Of a DNA stretch of 52,326 nucleotides, positions 25,404-34,829 are shown piece by piece. The notes below the pieces were generated by a model. It worked only from the letters and a program-made list of their open reading frames with translations, did not search any database and was not told the origin of the DNA. Position 1 is the first letter of the stretch. Every line of letters begins with the position of its first letter. This stretch comes from a bacterium. GTDB lineage: Bacteria > Babelota > Babeliae > Babelales > Vermiphilaceae. Where the stretch lies: contig JAJYDS010000008.1 in assembly GCA_021777215.1 (NCBI GenBank), positions 1-52,326 of the forward strand. The letters are read 5' to 3'. Made by a program: the position numbers and the translations under genes.

Positions 25404-27994
25404 GCGACTGCCCCTGTAGTTTCTTGCGGCTCAGATTTTTTTCTTTTTGCTTGGCGACGGCCTCGCTTGGCGGATTTTTTTGCTTTTTGTTCAGGGGTAT
25501 AGGTATAACCAAGCTGTTCTTTTGCATAGTCTTCAAATACTTTTTCGGTGTCGTCTTTTCCTGGGGTGAAGAACAGTTTATTTACCGGATCATGCAATGT
25601 TGAATCTTGTGCCATTTCCTTAATAACCTTATCGAAATCACGAACCCGTGAACGATTAACACGTCGTACTTCCTCTGGTGCATCCGGCCGTATGATCTGA
25701 CTTGAGATCAAAATCAGTAAATTGTCTTTTATTTGTACTTTTTGCTTATTTTTAAAGAGCCAGCCAAGGATTGGAATATCTCCTAGAATAGGTACTTTGG
25801 TGGTAATGTCTGATATATTATTTCTAATCAGACCACCAAGAGCGAGCACTTCTTTGTTAGCAACAATAGCACTTGTTTTGACTTGACGGTTAGTTTTAGT
25901 GATAACGCTTATTGGCTTTTGTGAGGTTGGATCAGTAACTGTTGTATCGGGCAAGAACTCGTTTAGTTCAACATTTACCGTTAATACAATTTTACCATCA
26001 GAGTTGATAAGCGGCGTTATTTCTAGTTTTAATAAAGCTGAATCATCAGCTTCAGCAGTTGTCTCATTTGAACCAGCGATTACGGTACCTGTTGGGATAC
26101 GAATTGTTGTTCCGACATAGACTTTTGCTGCGGTATTATTGGTAGTCGTAACGAATGGATTTGCAATGACTTGCGAATTTGATATTGTTTGCAAGATTTT
26201 AAAAATACCCCATATGCCGTATTTGTCTGAACCCATGGTAAGGACCGTACTGCCCGCACTACCTCCGCCAGCAACGAGATTAATTAAGTCGCCAAGTAAC
26301 CGCTGTACACCGCTGCCATTTGTATTTTCAACAATACCTCTTTGTGTTGATGGATCACCCCACCAGAATCCTGATGTTTGGAATTTAGCATTATTTCCCA
26401 GAAATCCGTTAGGGCCGGGAACTTTACTTCTAATCTGAGTCCCCAACTGTTTTGTATTATTAAGATTTATTGAAAGAATTAATACTTCAATAGCCACCTG
26501 TGCTTGTGGTTCATCAAGACGCTCAATAACTTCTTTTACTTGGAGAAAATCTTCATAATCACCTTTTACAATTATCTTGTTGGTGGCAACTTCAGGAATA
26601 AAACTCATTGGTTTTAAATATTTATCACTGCCGCGCACGCCGCCATTTTTTCCTGCCTCTGAATCCTTACCAAACTGGGTAAGGTTGGTCATAATAGCGG
26701 CAATTGTTGTAGCATCAGCATATTTGAGTTGATACGTATGGAGCGGCGAATAGGGCTGATCGAGCTCAACGTCAACATATTTAACTATAAAATCTTCAAT
26801 TTTTTTAAGCGCGTCTTTAGGTCCGAGTAAAATCAAGGTGTTGGTACGCGGTTCAGCGATAATGCGTGCGTTTTCAGGGAAATACATTGATGTTGGTTGT
26901 TTTCTGGTGGTGAAAAAGCGTGCAAAATCTTTATCGTCTGATTGAGTTAAGCTTTTATACAGATCTTCTACTGTTTTTGCATCAACCCGTTTAAGCTTTA
27001 GTACGACCATCTCCTGTGGCATGGTTACTTTGTCAAGCTCTTTGACAATCTCCATTAATTTTTTGATATTGTATGCCTTATCAATAATCAGTATTGCCTT
27101 GGCATCTTGCAAAGGGATAGCGGGAGCTTCTTTGCTTTTGAGCATATCTACCACTGAACCAATTGCTTCAATCGTGCTGTTAGCTATGAAATAAACATAG
27201 CGAATAATTTGATCATTGTCGGGCAATAAAGAAGGGTCGACGCCTATGAAAGTTGGTTCAGGAGATTTTTGGGCTGAGGAAATTTGTGAAATTTTATAAA
27301 ATTTAGGATCAGCCGTAGGTACTATGGAAAAACCGGAAATGTAGAGGAAGGTGATAAACAAATTCCATGCTTTCTCGCGCGAGAGCGGTTCATTTGTTTT
27401 AAAGGTAATTTTATTACCCTTAATGCTTTTGGCCGCTGGATCTAACGGGGAAATGTTATCATCTGAGATGAAGGTGATATTAAAAAATTCCTCAATCTGT
27501 GTTACCAGATTTTTTAAATCCGCATTTTCAAAATGAAATTCAAGCGTGTCGCTTTCGCTGATTTTATTGTCATCACTGGATGTTGTCGTTTGTGTGTTAG
27601 TTTTAGACCCTACTTTTTGTTTTTGTGGAGCTGGTGGTCCTTGCGGTGTTATGTGTTGCGGTATGGTTGTCTCGCTTGCATTTAGCTTTTGTTGTGGTGT
27701 AGAGAGTGCCGTTGATTGAACTGTTTTTCCTGGCGTTGCAACTGACGGTGTTTTTAATGTTTCATTGAGCGTTTGAATCGGTGAATCCACGTCGATGTAT
27801 GTTTCGGTGCCCCGTGCCTTTGGTTCGGTGTGTTGGGCATACAGTGATTGTTCCTCAGGAGCTCCTGAGGTAAGCATGCCATAGGTGGAGGATTGGCTTG
27901 CAGTTTTTCCTGCGCGCCGCGCGAAAATTTCGCTTGTGCATAGTAAACTTACTATGAGCGTGCATTGAATAATTATTGTATACCTACCGTTCAT
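25400..27994 (-). CDS. Secretin (GspD/PilQ family), first copy of the operon
   Basis: 864 residues. A signal peptide (about 1-25, ending SEIFA) is followed by a Pro/Thr/Gln-rich linker (about 30-145), an N0-like domain (about 150-235), N1-N3-type repeats and a secretin core. The core has NPFVTTTNNTAAKVYVG and GGLIRN...VPILGDIPILGWLFKNK. It would form the gated outer-membrane pore of a type II secretion or type IV pilus machine. The C-terminus is basic (AKKSAKRGRRQAKRKK). It shares domain order and several motifs with the second secretin but not the long C-terminal tail. It begins 6 nt after the gspC-like stop. Confidence 0.92.
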   Translation of the reverse strand: MNGRYTIIIQCTLIVSLLCTSEIFARRAGKTASQSSTYGMLTSGAPEEQSLYAQHTEPKARGTETYIDVDSPIQTLNETLKTPSVATPGKTVQSTALSTPQQKLNASETTIPQHITPQGPPAPQKQKVGSKTNTQTTTSSDDNKISESDTLEFHFENADLKNLVTQIEEFFNITFISDDNISPLDPAAKSIKGNKITFKTNEPLSREKAWNLFITFLYISGFSIVPTADPKFYKISQISSAQKSPEPTFIGVDPSLLPDNDQIIRYVYFIANSTIEAIGSVVDMLKSKEAPAIPLQDAKAILIIDKAYNIKKLMEIVKELDKVTMPQEMVVLKLKRVDAKTVEDLYKSLTQSDDKDFARFFTTRKQPTSMYFPENARIIAEPRTNTLILLGPKDALKKIEDFIVKYVDVELDQPYSPLHTYQLKYADATTIAAIMTNLTQFGKDSEAGKNGGVRGSDKYLKPMSFIPEVATNKIIVKGDYEDFLQVKEVIERLDEPQAQVAIEVLILSINLNNTKQLGTQIRSKVPGPNGFLGNNAKFQTSGFWWGDPSTQRGIVENTNGSGVQRLLGDLINLVAGGGSAGSTVLTMGSDKYGIWGIFKILQTISNSQVIANPFVTTTNNTAAKVYVGTTIRIPTGTVIAGSNETTAEADDSALLKLEITPLINSDGKIVLTVNVELNEFLPDTTVTDPTSQKPISVITKTNRQVKTSAIVANKEVLALGGLIRNNISDITTKVPILGDIPILGWLFKNKQKVQIKDNLLILISSQIIRPDAPEEVRRVNRSRVRDFDKVIKEMAQDSTLHDPVNKLFFTPGKDDTEKVFEDYAKEQLGYTYTPEQKAKKSAKRGRRQAKRKKSEPQETTGAVA

Positions 27995-28000
27995 ACCTGG

Positions 28001-29119
28001 TTACTCGATAATAGGAGTTATGGCATTTCTTCTGCCCTGTTGCAACATATTTCTGCGTTCTTGCTCGCGAATGTCTTGTGCTGTAGGAGCAAATTTATAT
28101 TTTTCTTCTAAAATTTTTTTTTGTTCTTGTTTGAGTCTTTCTGGTCGGAGTGTTGCTTGTGTTGTGGATTCAATCGAGGTATCAGCTTCTTTTACAGGTC
28201 TAAAATCTTGAAGAGTATAGTGTAACATTATTTCTTCGTTATTTCTCTGCGCCGTAACTATTACCGTGTCATCTTCATTCATCGAGGTTATTTTTTTGTA
28301 AATAGCGACACGGTTTGCTGTTGACGTTGTTGGTATACCATTGATTGCCGTGATAAGGTCACCTGTTTGCAATCCGAGACTTTGTGCAAATGCGTCATCC
28401 TCTGGATGCCCTATGCGAACCCCTATGCTGGCACCTTTTTTGTAGAGTGTTGTTATATCGAAGATATCGATAAAATGAGCAAGGTTGTTAACACGTTGGA
28501 CAAAAAGATCGGCATTGACCAAGAACATATTTTCACCGATTTTTTGCACAACTTCTTGCCACTCGCCAGTTGCTTTATATGAAGGATCTGCTTGAGCATC
28601 TTTTTCTCGCAGATAAAGCACCTCTTGTTGGCCGTTAGAACGTAAGAAAATAACCTTATTATTTAAAATGCGCACGAGCTGCGCATCTTCTATAGCATCG
28701 CCCTCTTTATATATTCGTTCTGTATTTGTCTTATTATCGGCAATAATAGCTCTATTTTTAGCACTATTATTGAGAACAACCGTAATGCCTTTTAAGGTAA
28801 TATTAAGAGGATCAAAAAATTCTGGTTTAGGAGGTTCAGGGATAGCAACCATTTTAGGCATTGGCGGTTGTGGCATTGGACCTATTAAATCCTGTTCTTG
28901 TGGCGTCGGCATTTCTTTTTCATAGGTGCCAAAAAGATCATGTTCATAAATTTTTTTTGTAGAAATTTTAAGTTCTGATTCCTTTAGCGGTTGTCCGCTT
29001 TCGCTGATTTCAATAGATTTTTTGAGAGGCACGGCTGGCCGCGAAAAGAGTATAAAGATGAGGGTGAAAAATATACAAAGGAGTAAGAAGCTGTTCAGAA
29101 TCCAGAGAGGACGATTCAT
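28001..29119 (-). CDS. GspC-like protein with a C-terminal PDZ domain
   Basis: 372 residues from ATG 29117-29119, which follows AAGGAA at 6 nt; an in-frame TTG just before is not needed. One N-terminal membrane helix (about 5-27) is followed by a periplasmic linker and an HR-like domain (about 110-175, LKGITVVLNN...IIAD). A PDZ domain lies at about 225-310 (GVRIG...LGLQTGDLITAINGIPTT). This is the order seen in GspC, which connects the inner-membrane platform to the secretin and selects cargo. It is the first gene of the operon, and a promoter precedes it. Confidence 0.85.
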   Translation of the reverse strand: MNRPLWILNSFLLLCIFFTLIFILFSRPAVPLKKSIEISESGQPLKESELKISTKKIYEHDLFGTYEKEMPTPQEQDLIGPMPQPPMPKMVAIPEPPKPEFFDPLNITLKGITVVLNNSAKNRAIIADNKTNTERIYKEGDAIEDAQLVRILNNKVIFLRSNGQQEVLYLREKDAQADPSYKATGEWQEVVQKIGENMFLVNADLFVQRVNNLAHFIDIFDITTLYKKGASIGVRIGHPEDDAFAQSLGLQTGDLITAINGIPTTSTANRVAIYKKITSMNEDDTVIVTAQRNNEEIMLHYTLQDFRPVKEADTSIESTTQATLRPERLKQEQKKILEEKYKFAPTAQDIREQERRNMLQQGRRNAITPIIE

Positions 29120-29150
29120 CAATAGTTCCTTTTTGTCGACATTCTTTCAC

Positions 29151-29180
29151 ACAATACCCGGCTTGTTGTTATTTTGTCAA
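29151..29180 (-). promoter_or_regulatory. Promoter of the gspC-secretin operon
   Basis: On the minus strand TTGACA (29175-29180), 18 bp, TATTGT (29151-29156). A second TTGACA lies directly upstream (29182-29187). Transcription would begin near 29144, leaving a leader of about 25 nt with AAGGAA before the gspC-like ATG. Confidence 0.65.
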
Positions 29181-29245
29181 GTGTCAATTCTGGGCATTTC
29201 TAACAAAAAGGCCCAATGTGCCGCTCCTTTTGCGAGCCGCTTTGC

Positions 29246-30235
29246 CTATGGTGATGGGATAGTGGCAAGCATTTTCTGAATAATTTGATCAGGTGTTATT
29301 TCTTGAGCCTCCGCTTCATAAGAAAGCACAAGACGATGACGCAATACTGCAGGAGCTATCGCTTTTACATCGTCAGGAGTTACAAAGTGCCGTTTTTTTA
29401 AAAAGGCATGTGCTTTTGCTGTGTGATATAAGGCAAGTGTTGCACGTGGTGATGCACCGTAATGAATATATGGTTTTATATCTTTTAGATTGTATGTTTC
29501 CGGTTTTCTGGTGGCAAATATAAGCGATACGATATAATCAGCTACTTTTTCATCAACATAAACAGCTTCGACTAATTTTTGTGCAACAAAGATATCTTCT
29601 TTTGTGAGTACCGGTGAAAGTGAATCGATGGTAGCTGTTTTTTTTATAATCTCTTTTTCTTCTTGCATGCTTGGATAGCCCACGAGCAATTTGAACGTAA
29701 AACGATCAATTTGTGCTTCAGGAAGGCGGTACGTTCCTTCTTGCTCGAGCGGATTTTGGGTGGCAAATACTAAAAATGGTTCATCCAACTTGAAAGAATG
29801 TGATCCGATGGTTACTTGATGCTCCTGCATAGCTTCAAGCAGAGCTGCTTGCACTTTTGCTGGCGCGCGATTAATTTCATCGGCTAAGATGAGATTGGCA
29901 AAAATTGGACCCTTTTTAGTCTCAAATTCGTGTGTCTTTTGATTAAAAATAAGAGTGCCAATTAAATCAGCGGGCAATAGATCAGGGGTAAATTGAATGC
30001 GATTAAAGGTAAGGCCCAATGCTTTATTAATTGCCTTAATGATGGTTGTTTTGGCAACACCTGGAACACCTTCGAGCAAAATGTGACCGTTGCTCAAAAT
30101 GGCAATCATAATGAAATTAATAATTTCTTGCTGGCCAACAATAACTTTACCGATTTCAATGGGTAGCCCCTGGAATCGAGTGCTTTCTTCTTTTATTTGG
30201 GCAATAAGAGTTTGCGTTGATTCTAAATCTTTCAT
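29246..30235 (-). CDS. MoxR-family AAA+ ATPase
   Basis: 329 residues. Walker A GVPGVAKT (56-63), Walker B LILADEINRA, a sensor segment FATQNP and the MoxR-specific C-terminal lid with RATLALYHTAKAHA are all present. MoxR ATPases act as chaperones that help assemble or activate metal- or cofactor-containing and surface protein complexes. They usually work with a VWA-domain protein and a DUF58 protein, and neither is encoded here. It lies upstream of the gspC operon on the same strand, but a good promoter separates them. Confidence 0.92.
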   Translation of the reverse strand: MKDLESTQTLIAQIKEESTRFQGLPIEIGKVIVGQQEIINFIMIAILSNGHILLEGVPGVAKTTIIKAINKALGLTFNRIQFTPDLLPADLIGTLIFNQKTHEFETKKGPIFANLILADEINRAPAKVQAALLEAMQEHQVTIGSHSFKLDEPFLVFATQNPLEQEGTYRLPEAQIDRFTFKLLVGYPSMQEEKEIIKKTATIDSLSPVLTKEDIFVAQKLVEAVYVDEKVADYIVSLIFATRKPETYNLKDIKPYIHYGASPRATLALYHTAKAHAFLKKRHFVTPDDVKAIAPAVLRHRLVLSYEAEAQEITPDQIIQKMLATIPSP

Positions 30236-30466
30236 AACTATCGCGCCTAGATATGAAAACCTGTTTTATACTTAAAAAAACACATGCTTGTGCATGCGAG
30301 AATGTAGTATACCATTAACAAAAAAATGGGTCCAGGGAGCATTTATTTGAGCAGTATTAACTTTTATATAAAAACTCAGATGATCCATATTTTCTGATTC
30401 TATTGAATCCAAAAGTGTCCGGGGGTATTCTGGATAAAAATTAAAAATTTTGCTGAAAGGGTTCCC

Positions 30467-30997
30467 ATGATTCTCTCCGGCATTGAAATAAAGAAACAGC
30501 TCGGGAAAAATATTGTGATCGAGCCGTATAGTGAAGCGCAATTGAACCCCAATAGTTATAACTTGCGTTTGTATGAACAACTCATGGTGTACAATGAATC
30601 AGTTTTGGATATGAAAAATCCTCTTACCACGCGTATGATCACGATTCCTCAAGAAGGTCTTGTTCTTGAGCCGGGCAGGCTGTATTTAGGTCGCACACTC
30701 GAATATACGCAGACAGAATGTTATGTTCCCATGCTTGAGGGGCGATCTTCTATAGGACGTCTGGGACTCTTTATTCATATCACTGCGGGTTTTGGGGATG
30801 TCGGTTTTAAAGGTTTTTGGACCTTGGAGATTTCCTGTATTCACCCTATTCGCATCTATCCGCATGTGCAAATTTGTCAGATTTTTTATCACACCATTGA
30901 GGGTGCCTATATCCATTATGTCAGTAATAAGTACCAAAATAATCAAGGCATTCAGCCTAGTATGCTTTACAAGGATTTTCAGGAGACGGTAAAATAG
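30467..30997 (+). CDS. dcd: dCTP deaminase
   Basis: Deaminates dCTP to dUTP, feeding dTMP synthesis. The 176 residues carry the family motif EGRSSIGRLG, with the catalytic Glu and the Arg-Ser-Ser nucleotide contacts, followed by ITAGFGDVGFKG. The C-terminal region that orders over bound nucleotide is present. Some relatives also act as a dUTPase, which the motifs do not settle. AAAGGG precedes the ATG. It is a lone plus-strand gene between two minus-strand blocks. Its product dUTP is a source of the uracil that the family 4 UDG removes. Confidence 0.92.
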   Translation: MILSGIEIKKQLGKNIVIEPYSEAQLNPNSYNLRLYEQLMVYNESVLDMKNPLTTRMITIPQEGLVLEPGRLYLGRTLEYTQTECYVPMLEGRSSIGRLGLFIHITAGFGDVGFKGFWTLEISCIHPIRIYPHVQICQIFYHTIEGAYIHYVSNKYQNNQGIQPSMLYKDFQETVK

Positions 30998-31018
30998 ACT
31001 ATAGGGTAACCAATAAAT

Positions 31019-31810
31019 CTATTTTGTAGGTGCTAATTCTTTTTGGATTGGGCCACTGGTAAGCCCGCGGATAAATTGATAAATATAGGGATTATCTGAC
31101 TGCCAAATAGTTTTTGCATCGCCGGTAAATTTAATGACTCCTTCGTGTAGGAGAGCAACCTGGTCAGCATAGTTAAAACTTTCTACATCGTGCGAAATAA
31201 TCACCGAGGTGACGCCCAATTTTTTCTGCATGTCAGCAATCAGTTCATGTATGACGCGTGAGGTAATCGGATCAAGGCCGGTGGTTGGTTCATCGTAGAG
31301 AATAATGCTTGGATTTGCTACTAATGTGCGTGCAAGACCAACGCGCTTTTTCATGCCACCAGAAAGTTCGGCGGGATATTTGTGTAAAAGAGACTCTTCG
31401 AGGTGTACCATAGTAAGATTTTTTTTTACGATAGGCAATACCTGCTCAACTGGCATGCCTTTTTCTAGTAGCGTAATGCCAATGTTTTCAAATACTGTTA
31501 AAGAATCGAGCAAGGCAGCAAACTGAAATACATAGCCTATTTTTCCAAAAAATGTGCATAAACGATCTTCTGATAGCTTGGTAATATCAATGCCATCGAT
31601 AACAATGGCGCCTGAGGTTGGTTTAATGAGGCCAATAAGTTGTTTGAGCAAAACCGACTTGCCTTCTCCTGAGCGTCCAATTATGAGCGTTGTTTTGCCG
31701 CTTGGTATGTCGAGGGTAACGCCTCGGGTGATCCAGGTTTCATCGAATTTTTTTTTCAGATCAATGATTTTTATAGCCATAAGAATCGTGTTTTTTGTAG
31801 CTTTTGGCAT
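31019..31810 (-). CDS. ABC transporter ATPase, MlaF-like
   Basis: 263 residues with Walker A GRSGEGKS (45-52), Q-loop FQFAALLDSLTVFEN, signature LSGGMKKRVGLARTL, Walker B IILYDEPTTGLDP and the switch His in VIISHDVESF. The sequence around TVFENIG and the adjacent MlaE-type permease place it with MlaF ATPases, which power lipid transport between the two membranes. A second possible start is Met11 (31780, MAIKIIDL). The longer form keeps the 27-nt gene spacing seen throughout this cluster, and neither start has a clear ribosome binding site. Confidence 0.9.
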   Translation of the reverse strand: MPKATKNTILMAIKIIDLKKKFDETWITRGVTLDIPSGKTTLIIGRSGEGKSVLLKQLIGLIKPTSGAIVIDGIDITKLSEDRLCTFFGKIGYVFQFAALLDSLTVFENIGITLLEKGMPVEQVLPIVKKNLTMVHLEESLLHKYPAELSGGMKKRVGLARTLVANPSIILYDEPTTGLDPITSRVIHELIADMQKKLGVTSVIISHDVESFNYADQVALLHEGVIKFTGDAKTIWQSDNPYIYQFIRGLTSGPIQKELAPTK

Positions 31811-31837
31811 AGATATTTTATGCGTAAAACAAACAGT

Positions 31838-32626
31838 TTACAGGCATTCGATGAGCTTGGTAAGAAAATAGTTTGCAATAACAATCGAGATAGAGCTAGC
31901 TACAACGCTTTGTGTTGTGGCTTTTCCCACGCCGCTAGCACCTCCCGCCGTATAATAACCTTTATATGTTCCCACCCAGGTGAGGATGAAGCCAAAAACC
32001 GTTGCCTTGCAAAGGCCGCTTGCAATATCAGAAAGATCGACAAGTGTCTGTATGCTATTTACATAATCATCGGGGCTTAATCCTAGGACAAAGACACAGA
32101 TAATGTATCCGCCCAATATGCCAAAAATCATAGAAAAGAGTGTTAAAAGTGGGACAATAATAGTGCCGGCAATAAGGCGCGGGACTATAAGATATTGAAA
32201 TACATCTATACCGAGCGTGCGTAATGCATCGATTTGTTCCGTGATGCGCATGGTGCCAATTTCGGCAGTAATTGATGACCCTGCGCGTCCGGTGACCATG
32301 AGCCCGGTGAGTACCGGTCCCAATTCTCTTACCATGCTCAGGGCAACAATGGCGCCAATAAGCTGCTCGCCGCCCACGCGTTGAAAGCCAACATACGTTT
32401 GCAATGCCAGCACCATACCGGTAAATAGACCAGTCAGAATGATAATAACCAGTGAGTCAATGCCGATATGGCTCATTTGCACAGCGACTTTATTGATTCT
32501 TAGTTTGGTAGTCGTAGCTGTTTTTACCGCTTGCAAAAGGAAAAGAGTGAACGAGCCCAAAGTATGGCATATATGCAGTGTTGCACAACCAATAAAGTCA
32601 ATGCCCGCAGTAATCGTCATACGCAT
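31838..32626 (-). CDS. MlaE-family lipid ABC transporter permease
   Basis: A 262-residue inner-membrane protein with about five to six helices and the MlaE signature region VTGRAGSSITAEIGTMRITEQ. It would form the membrane channel of an MlaFE-type complex that moves phospholipids to or from the outer membrane. The periplasmic MlaD substrate-binding subunit, normally the next gene, is not in the cluster and must be elsewhere or absent. It follows secG by 26 nt and precedes the ATPase gene. Confidence 0.9.
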   Translation of the reverse strand: MRMTITAGIDFIGCATLHICHTLGSFTLFLLQAVKTATTTKLRINKVAVQMSHIGIDSLVIIILTGLFTGMVLALQTYVGFQRVGGEQLIGAIVALSMVRELGPVLTGLMVTGRAGSSITAEIGTMRITEQIDALRTLGIDVFQYLIVPRLIAGTIIVPLLTLFSMIFGILGGYIICVFVLGLSPDDYVNSIQTLVDLSDIASGLCKATVFGFILTWVGTYKGYYTAGGASGVGKATTQSVVASSISIVIANYFLTKLIECL

Positions 32627-32652
32627 AACCAGGTGTATCAGTTCACAGATGG

Positions 32653-33024
32653 CTAGTTTGCAGCAGGAGTAGTTTCAGCTGGTTGCTCTTCTTGAGCTGG
32701 GGTTATTGGTGCAGGCGTAGGGAAACGGTTTCCCATAGGGCCATTGTGAGAAACTTGTTGGGTTTCTTGTTCAGGCTCATAAGCCCCTATTCGCTGTGAT
32801 GTTTTCATGAGGGCGAGGATAAGGGAGCCGCCCAAGAAAAGCGCACCCAAAATCCAGGTAATTTTTTGAAAGAGTTCTTGGCCTCCAGAACCACCAAAAA
32901 GTAATTGAGTGCCGCCACCAAGACCGCCAATACCCATACTGCCTTTACCTTTTTGGATAAGAATAATAAGCATAAGTAAGAAGCATGTGCAGACAAATAA
33001 GGTAACTAAAAATCCGTATAACAT
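32653..33024 (-). CDS. secG: Protein translocase subunit SecG
   Basis: The 123-residue protein has two membrane helices (about 2-22 and 55-76) separated by the typical Gly-rich loop (GKGSMGIGGLGGGTQLLFGGSG). It ends in a Pro/Thr/Ala-rich cytoplasmic tail. SecG assists SecYE in export of the signal-peptide proteins found in this window. Its place directly after tpiA is common among bacteria and supports the call. Confidence 0.9.
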   Translation of the reverse strand: MLYGFLVTLFVCTCFLLMLIILIQKGKGSMGIGGLGGGTQLLFGGSGGQELFQKITWILGALFLGGSLILALMKTSQRIGAYEPEQETQQVSHNGPMGNRFPTPAPITPAQEEQPAETTPAAN

Positions 33025-33051
33025 AATAAATCCATTCGTTAGTGAGTAATA

Positions 33052-33816
33052 CTATCTCTGTAATTCTACTATGTTTTTAAATTTTTGAAAATCGAGACTT
33101 GCGCCACCAACTAAAACACCATCAAGATCGGTAAGTTTTATAATGTCTAGGCCGGTCTTTTCATCGACACTGCCACCATAGATCAACTTTATTTTTTGGC
33201 TGACATGGCCCAGTTTTTGTTGTAGATGGGCGCGAATCCATGTGTATGTTTTATGTAAGGTATCGGGGGTTGGGGTAGTGCCGGTTCCGATTGCCCATAC
33301 AGGTTCATACGCGATAGCAAGCGATGGAAGGGCCTGGGCATGATTAAACAAAGCGAGAATCGGGGTGAGCTGTTCTTCCAGGATGGAGAGCGTTTTTCCT
33401 GCACGATGATCTTTGCTGGTCTCCCCGATGCAAATGATGGGTGTTATTTTATGGCTGATTAATTGGGTTACTTTTTGTGCGATATGCTCGTTTGTTTCCT
33501 GGCACTGAGTACGTTGTTCACTGTGCCCTACAAGACAGTAAGTGCATCCAACTTCAGCAAGAGATTGCGCATTTACCTGCCCCGTATGCGCACCTGGTTT
33601 ATAAGCTGAACAGTCCTGGGCGCCCAGAGCTAGGGAAGTATTTTTAAAAAGTTCATGCAGTGGCGCTAACGAACAAAATGAAGGGCAGAGAACGATTGTT
33701 GCAGCAGGTTTTTTGCCTAGTTCAATCAACTCAGCATGATGTTCCTTGGCAAAAGCGACTTCTTGGTTAAACGAAAAATTAGTTTTCCAGTTGGCAACAT
33801 ACAAAAATGGTTTCAT
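33052..33816 (-). CDS. tpiA: Triosephosphate isomerase
   Basis: Interconverts dihydroxyacetone phosphate and glyceraldehyde 3-phosphate. The 254 residues hold the substrate Lys in ANWKTN (Lys11), the electrophilic His in VGHSEQR (His98) and the catalytic Glu in AYEPVWAIGTG (about 168). The phosphate loop is IYGGSV. GHSEQR replaces the usual GHSERR, which does not touch the catalytic residues. AGGGGA precedes the ATG. It heads the tpiA-secG-mlaE-mlaF cluster, which has gaps of 26-27 nt throughout. Confidence 0.96.
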   Translation of the reverse strand: MKPFLYVANWKTNFSFNQEVAFAKEHHAELIELGKKPAATIVLCPSFCSLAPLHELFKNTSLALGAQDCSAYKPGAHTGQVNAQSLAEVGCTYCLVGHSEQRTQCQETNEHIAQKVTQLISHKITPIICIGETSKDHRAGKTLSILEEQLTPILALFNHAQALPSLAIAYEPVWAIGTGTTPTPDTLHKTYTWIRAHLQQKLGHVSQKIKLIYGGSVDEKTGLDIIKLTDLDGVLVGGASLDFQKFKNIVELQR

Positions 33817-33924
33817 GTGATCCCCTGGCTTTTATGAGGTGAAAATTTTGTACTAGCCTAGTATGACTCCTGTATAAAAGCTAGAGCCTTGTTTGTTTTT
33901 AAAAAGATATTTTGTTGCTATTGT

Positions 33925-34829
33925 TTATGCTGCGATTGCTAGGAAAGGAAGCGTGTTTTGCACAAAATTTTCTTCATCTTCTTGATAGTTGGTATGCGTG
34001 CAGTGAGCATTCAGTAGATGAAGCCGCCCTGAATCGGCAAGTGTTTTTAAGCCCAGCCAATCTTCTTTAAAGAGTGCCGACTCAGCAAGAGGTTCGATCT
34101 TTTGAGCGCTTCCCTTTTTATAAAAGCCAAAATGGCACGATTGGATGGGTTCAATAATATCATCTGCATCAGAAGAGACTAAGACCATTTTTTTAAGACC
34201 GCAGATATTCTGTTTAAAAAGCTCTGAATCGGCATGTTTTTTTTCATTATTAAGATATGGCAAAAAGATACATTTTTGCAGATATAAATCATAGTGCATG
34301 GTATCATGCCAGTAGCCGGCAAAGCTTATATATTTTTGGGTGAGCGCTGTGTATAAAAAAGTATGCATATATTGTTCGACCATTTTGAGCCAAGAGAAGC
34401 GATCATCCATCGCTCCAGGGGTCCCAAAGACGCCTTGTTGTGGCGTACCCCACGAAATGTACGTATATACTTTTGGATTATTATAGCGTTCGATAAAGTA
34501 GCGGGCTACAAGGCCGCCTTGCGAATGGGCGATAATGGTGCATCCGTCGCGTAAATTGGGATCACTTTGTAATTCCTGCGCAAGCCAGGAGACTTGCGTA
34601 TACATATTTGCCAGCGACGTGGATTTTCAAGACCGAGTTTGACGCTTTTGATAAACGCATCAGGAATATATTTTTTAATATAATTAATAGTTGGCTGCAT
34701 ATCATGATCATCAGCAAGAATACCATGCACGAGAACGATGGGTAATGGCCTTGGCGTGGCATACAGCAGGCCGCACAACAACAAGCTGATGCAAGTGAAT
34801 TTTTTGAAAATTTATGACACGCGTAACAT
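33925..34829 (-). pseudogene. Frameshifted palmitoyl-protein thioesterase (PPT1-like) gene
   Basis: Two frames together spell a eukaryotic PPT1-type enzyme, which removes palmitate from proteins. The 5' part (to about 34620) reads PLPIVLVHGI...INYIKKYIPDAF. The 3' part (from about 34605) reads TIIAHSQGGLVARYF, GTPQQGVFGTPG, YWHDTMHYDLY, IFLPYLNNE and FGFYKKGSAQKIEPL. The nucleophile Ser (HSQGG), an Asp in DADDIIEP and a His near the end (NAHCTHTNY) fit the triad. A one-base shift is needed between 34605 and 34626. In addition, the only ATG with a good ribosome binding site (34827-34829, AGGGG) meets an in-frame TAA after five codons. A signal-like stretch (FKKFTCISLLLCGLLYA) follows that stop. 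Assembly error is an alternative for one lesion, less so for both. Confidence 0.8.

Noticed and set aside
25899-26438. Antisense frames inside the first secretin gene
   Set aside because: They follow from codon bias of the real gene on the other strand.
30991-31025. Bidirectional terminator between dcd and the MlaF gene
   Set aside because: Only an AT-rich 8-bp stem overlapping both stops, with no following T tract.
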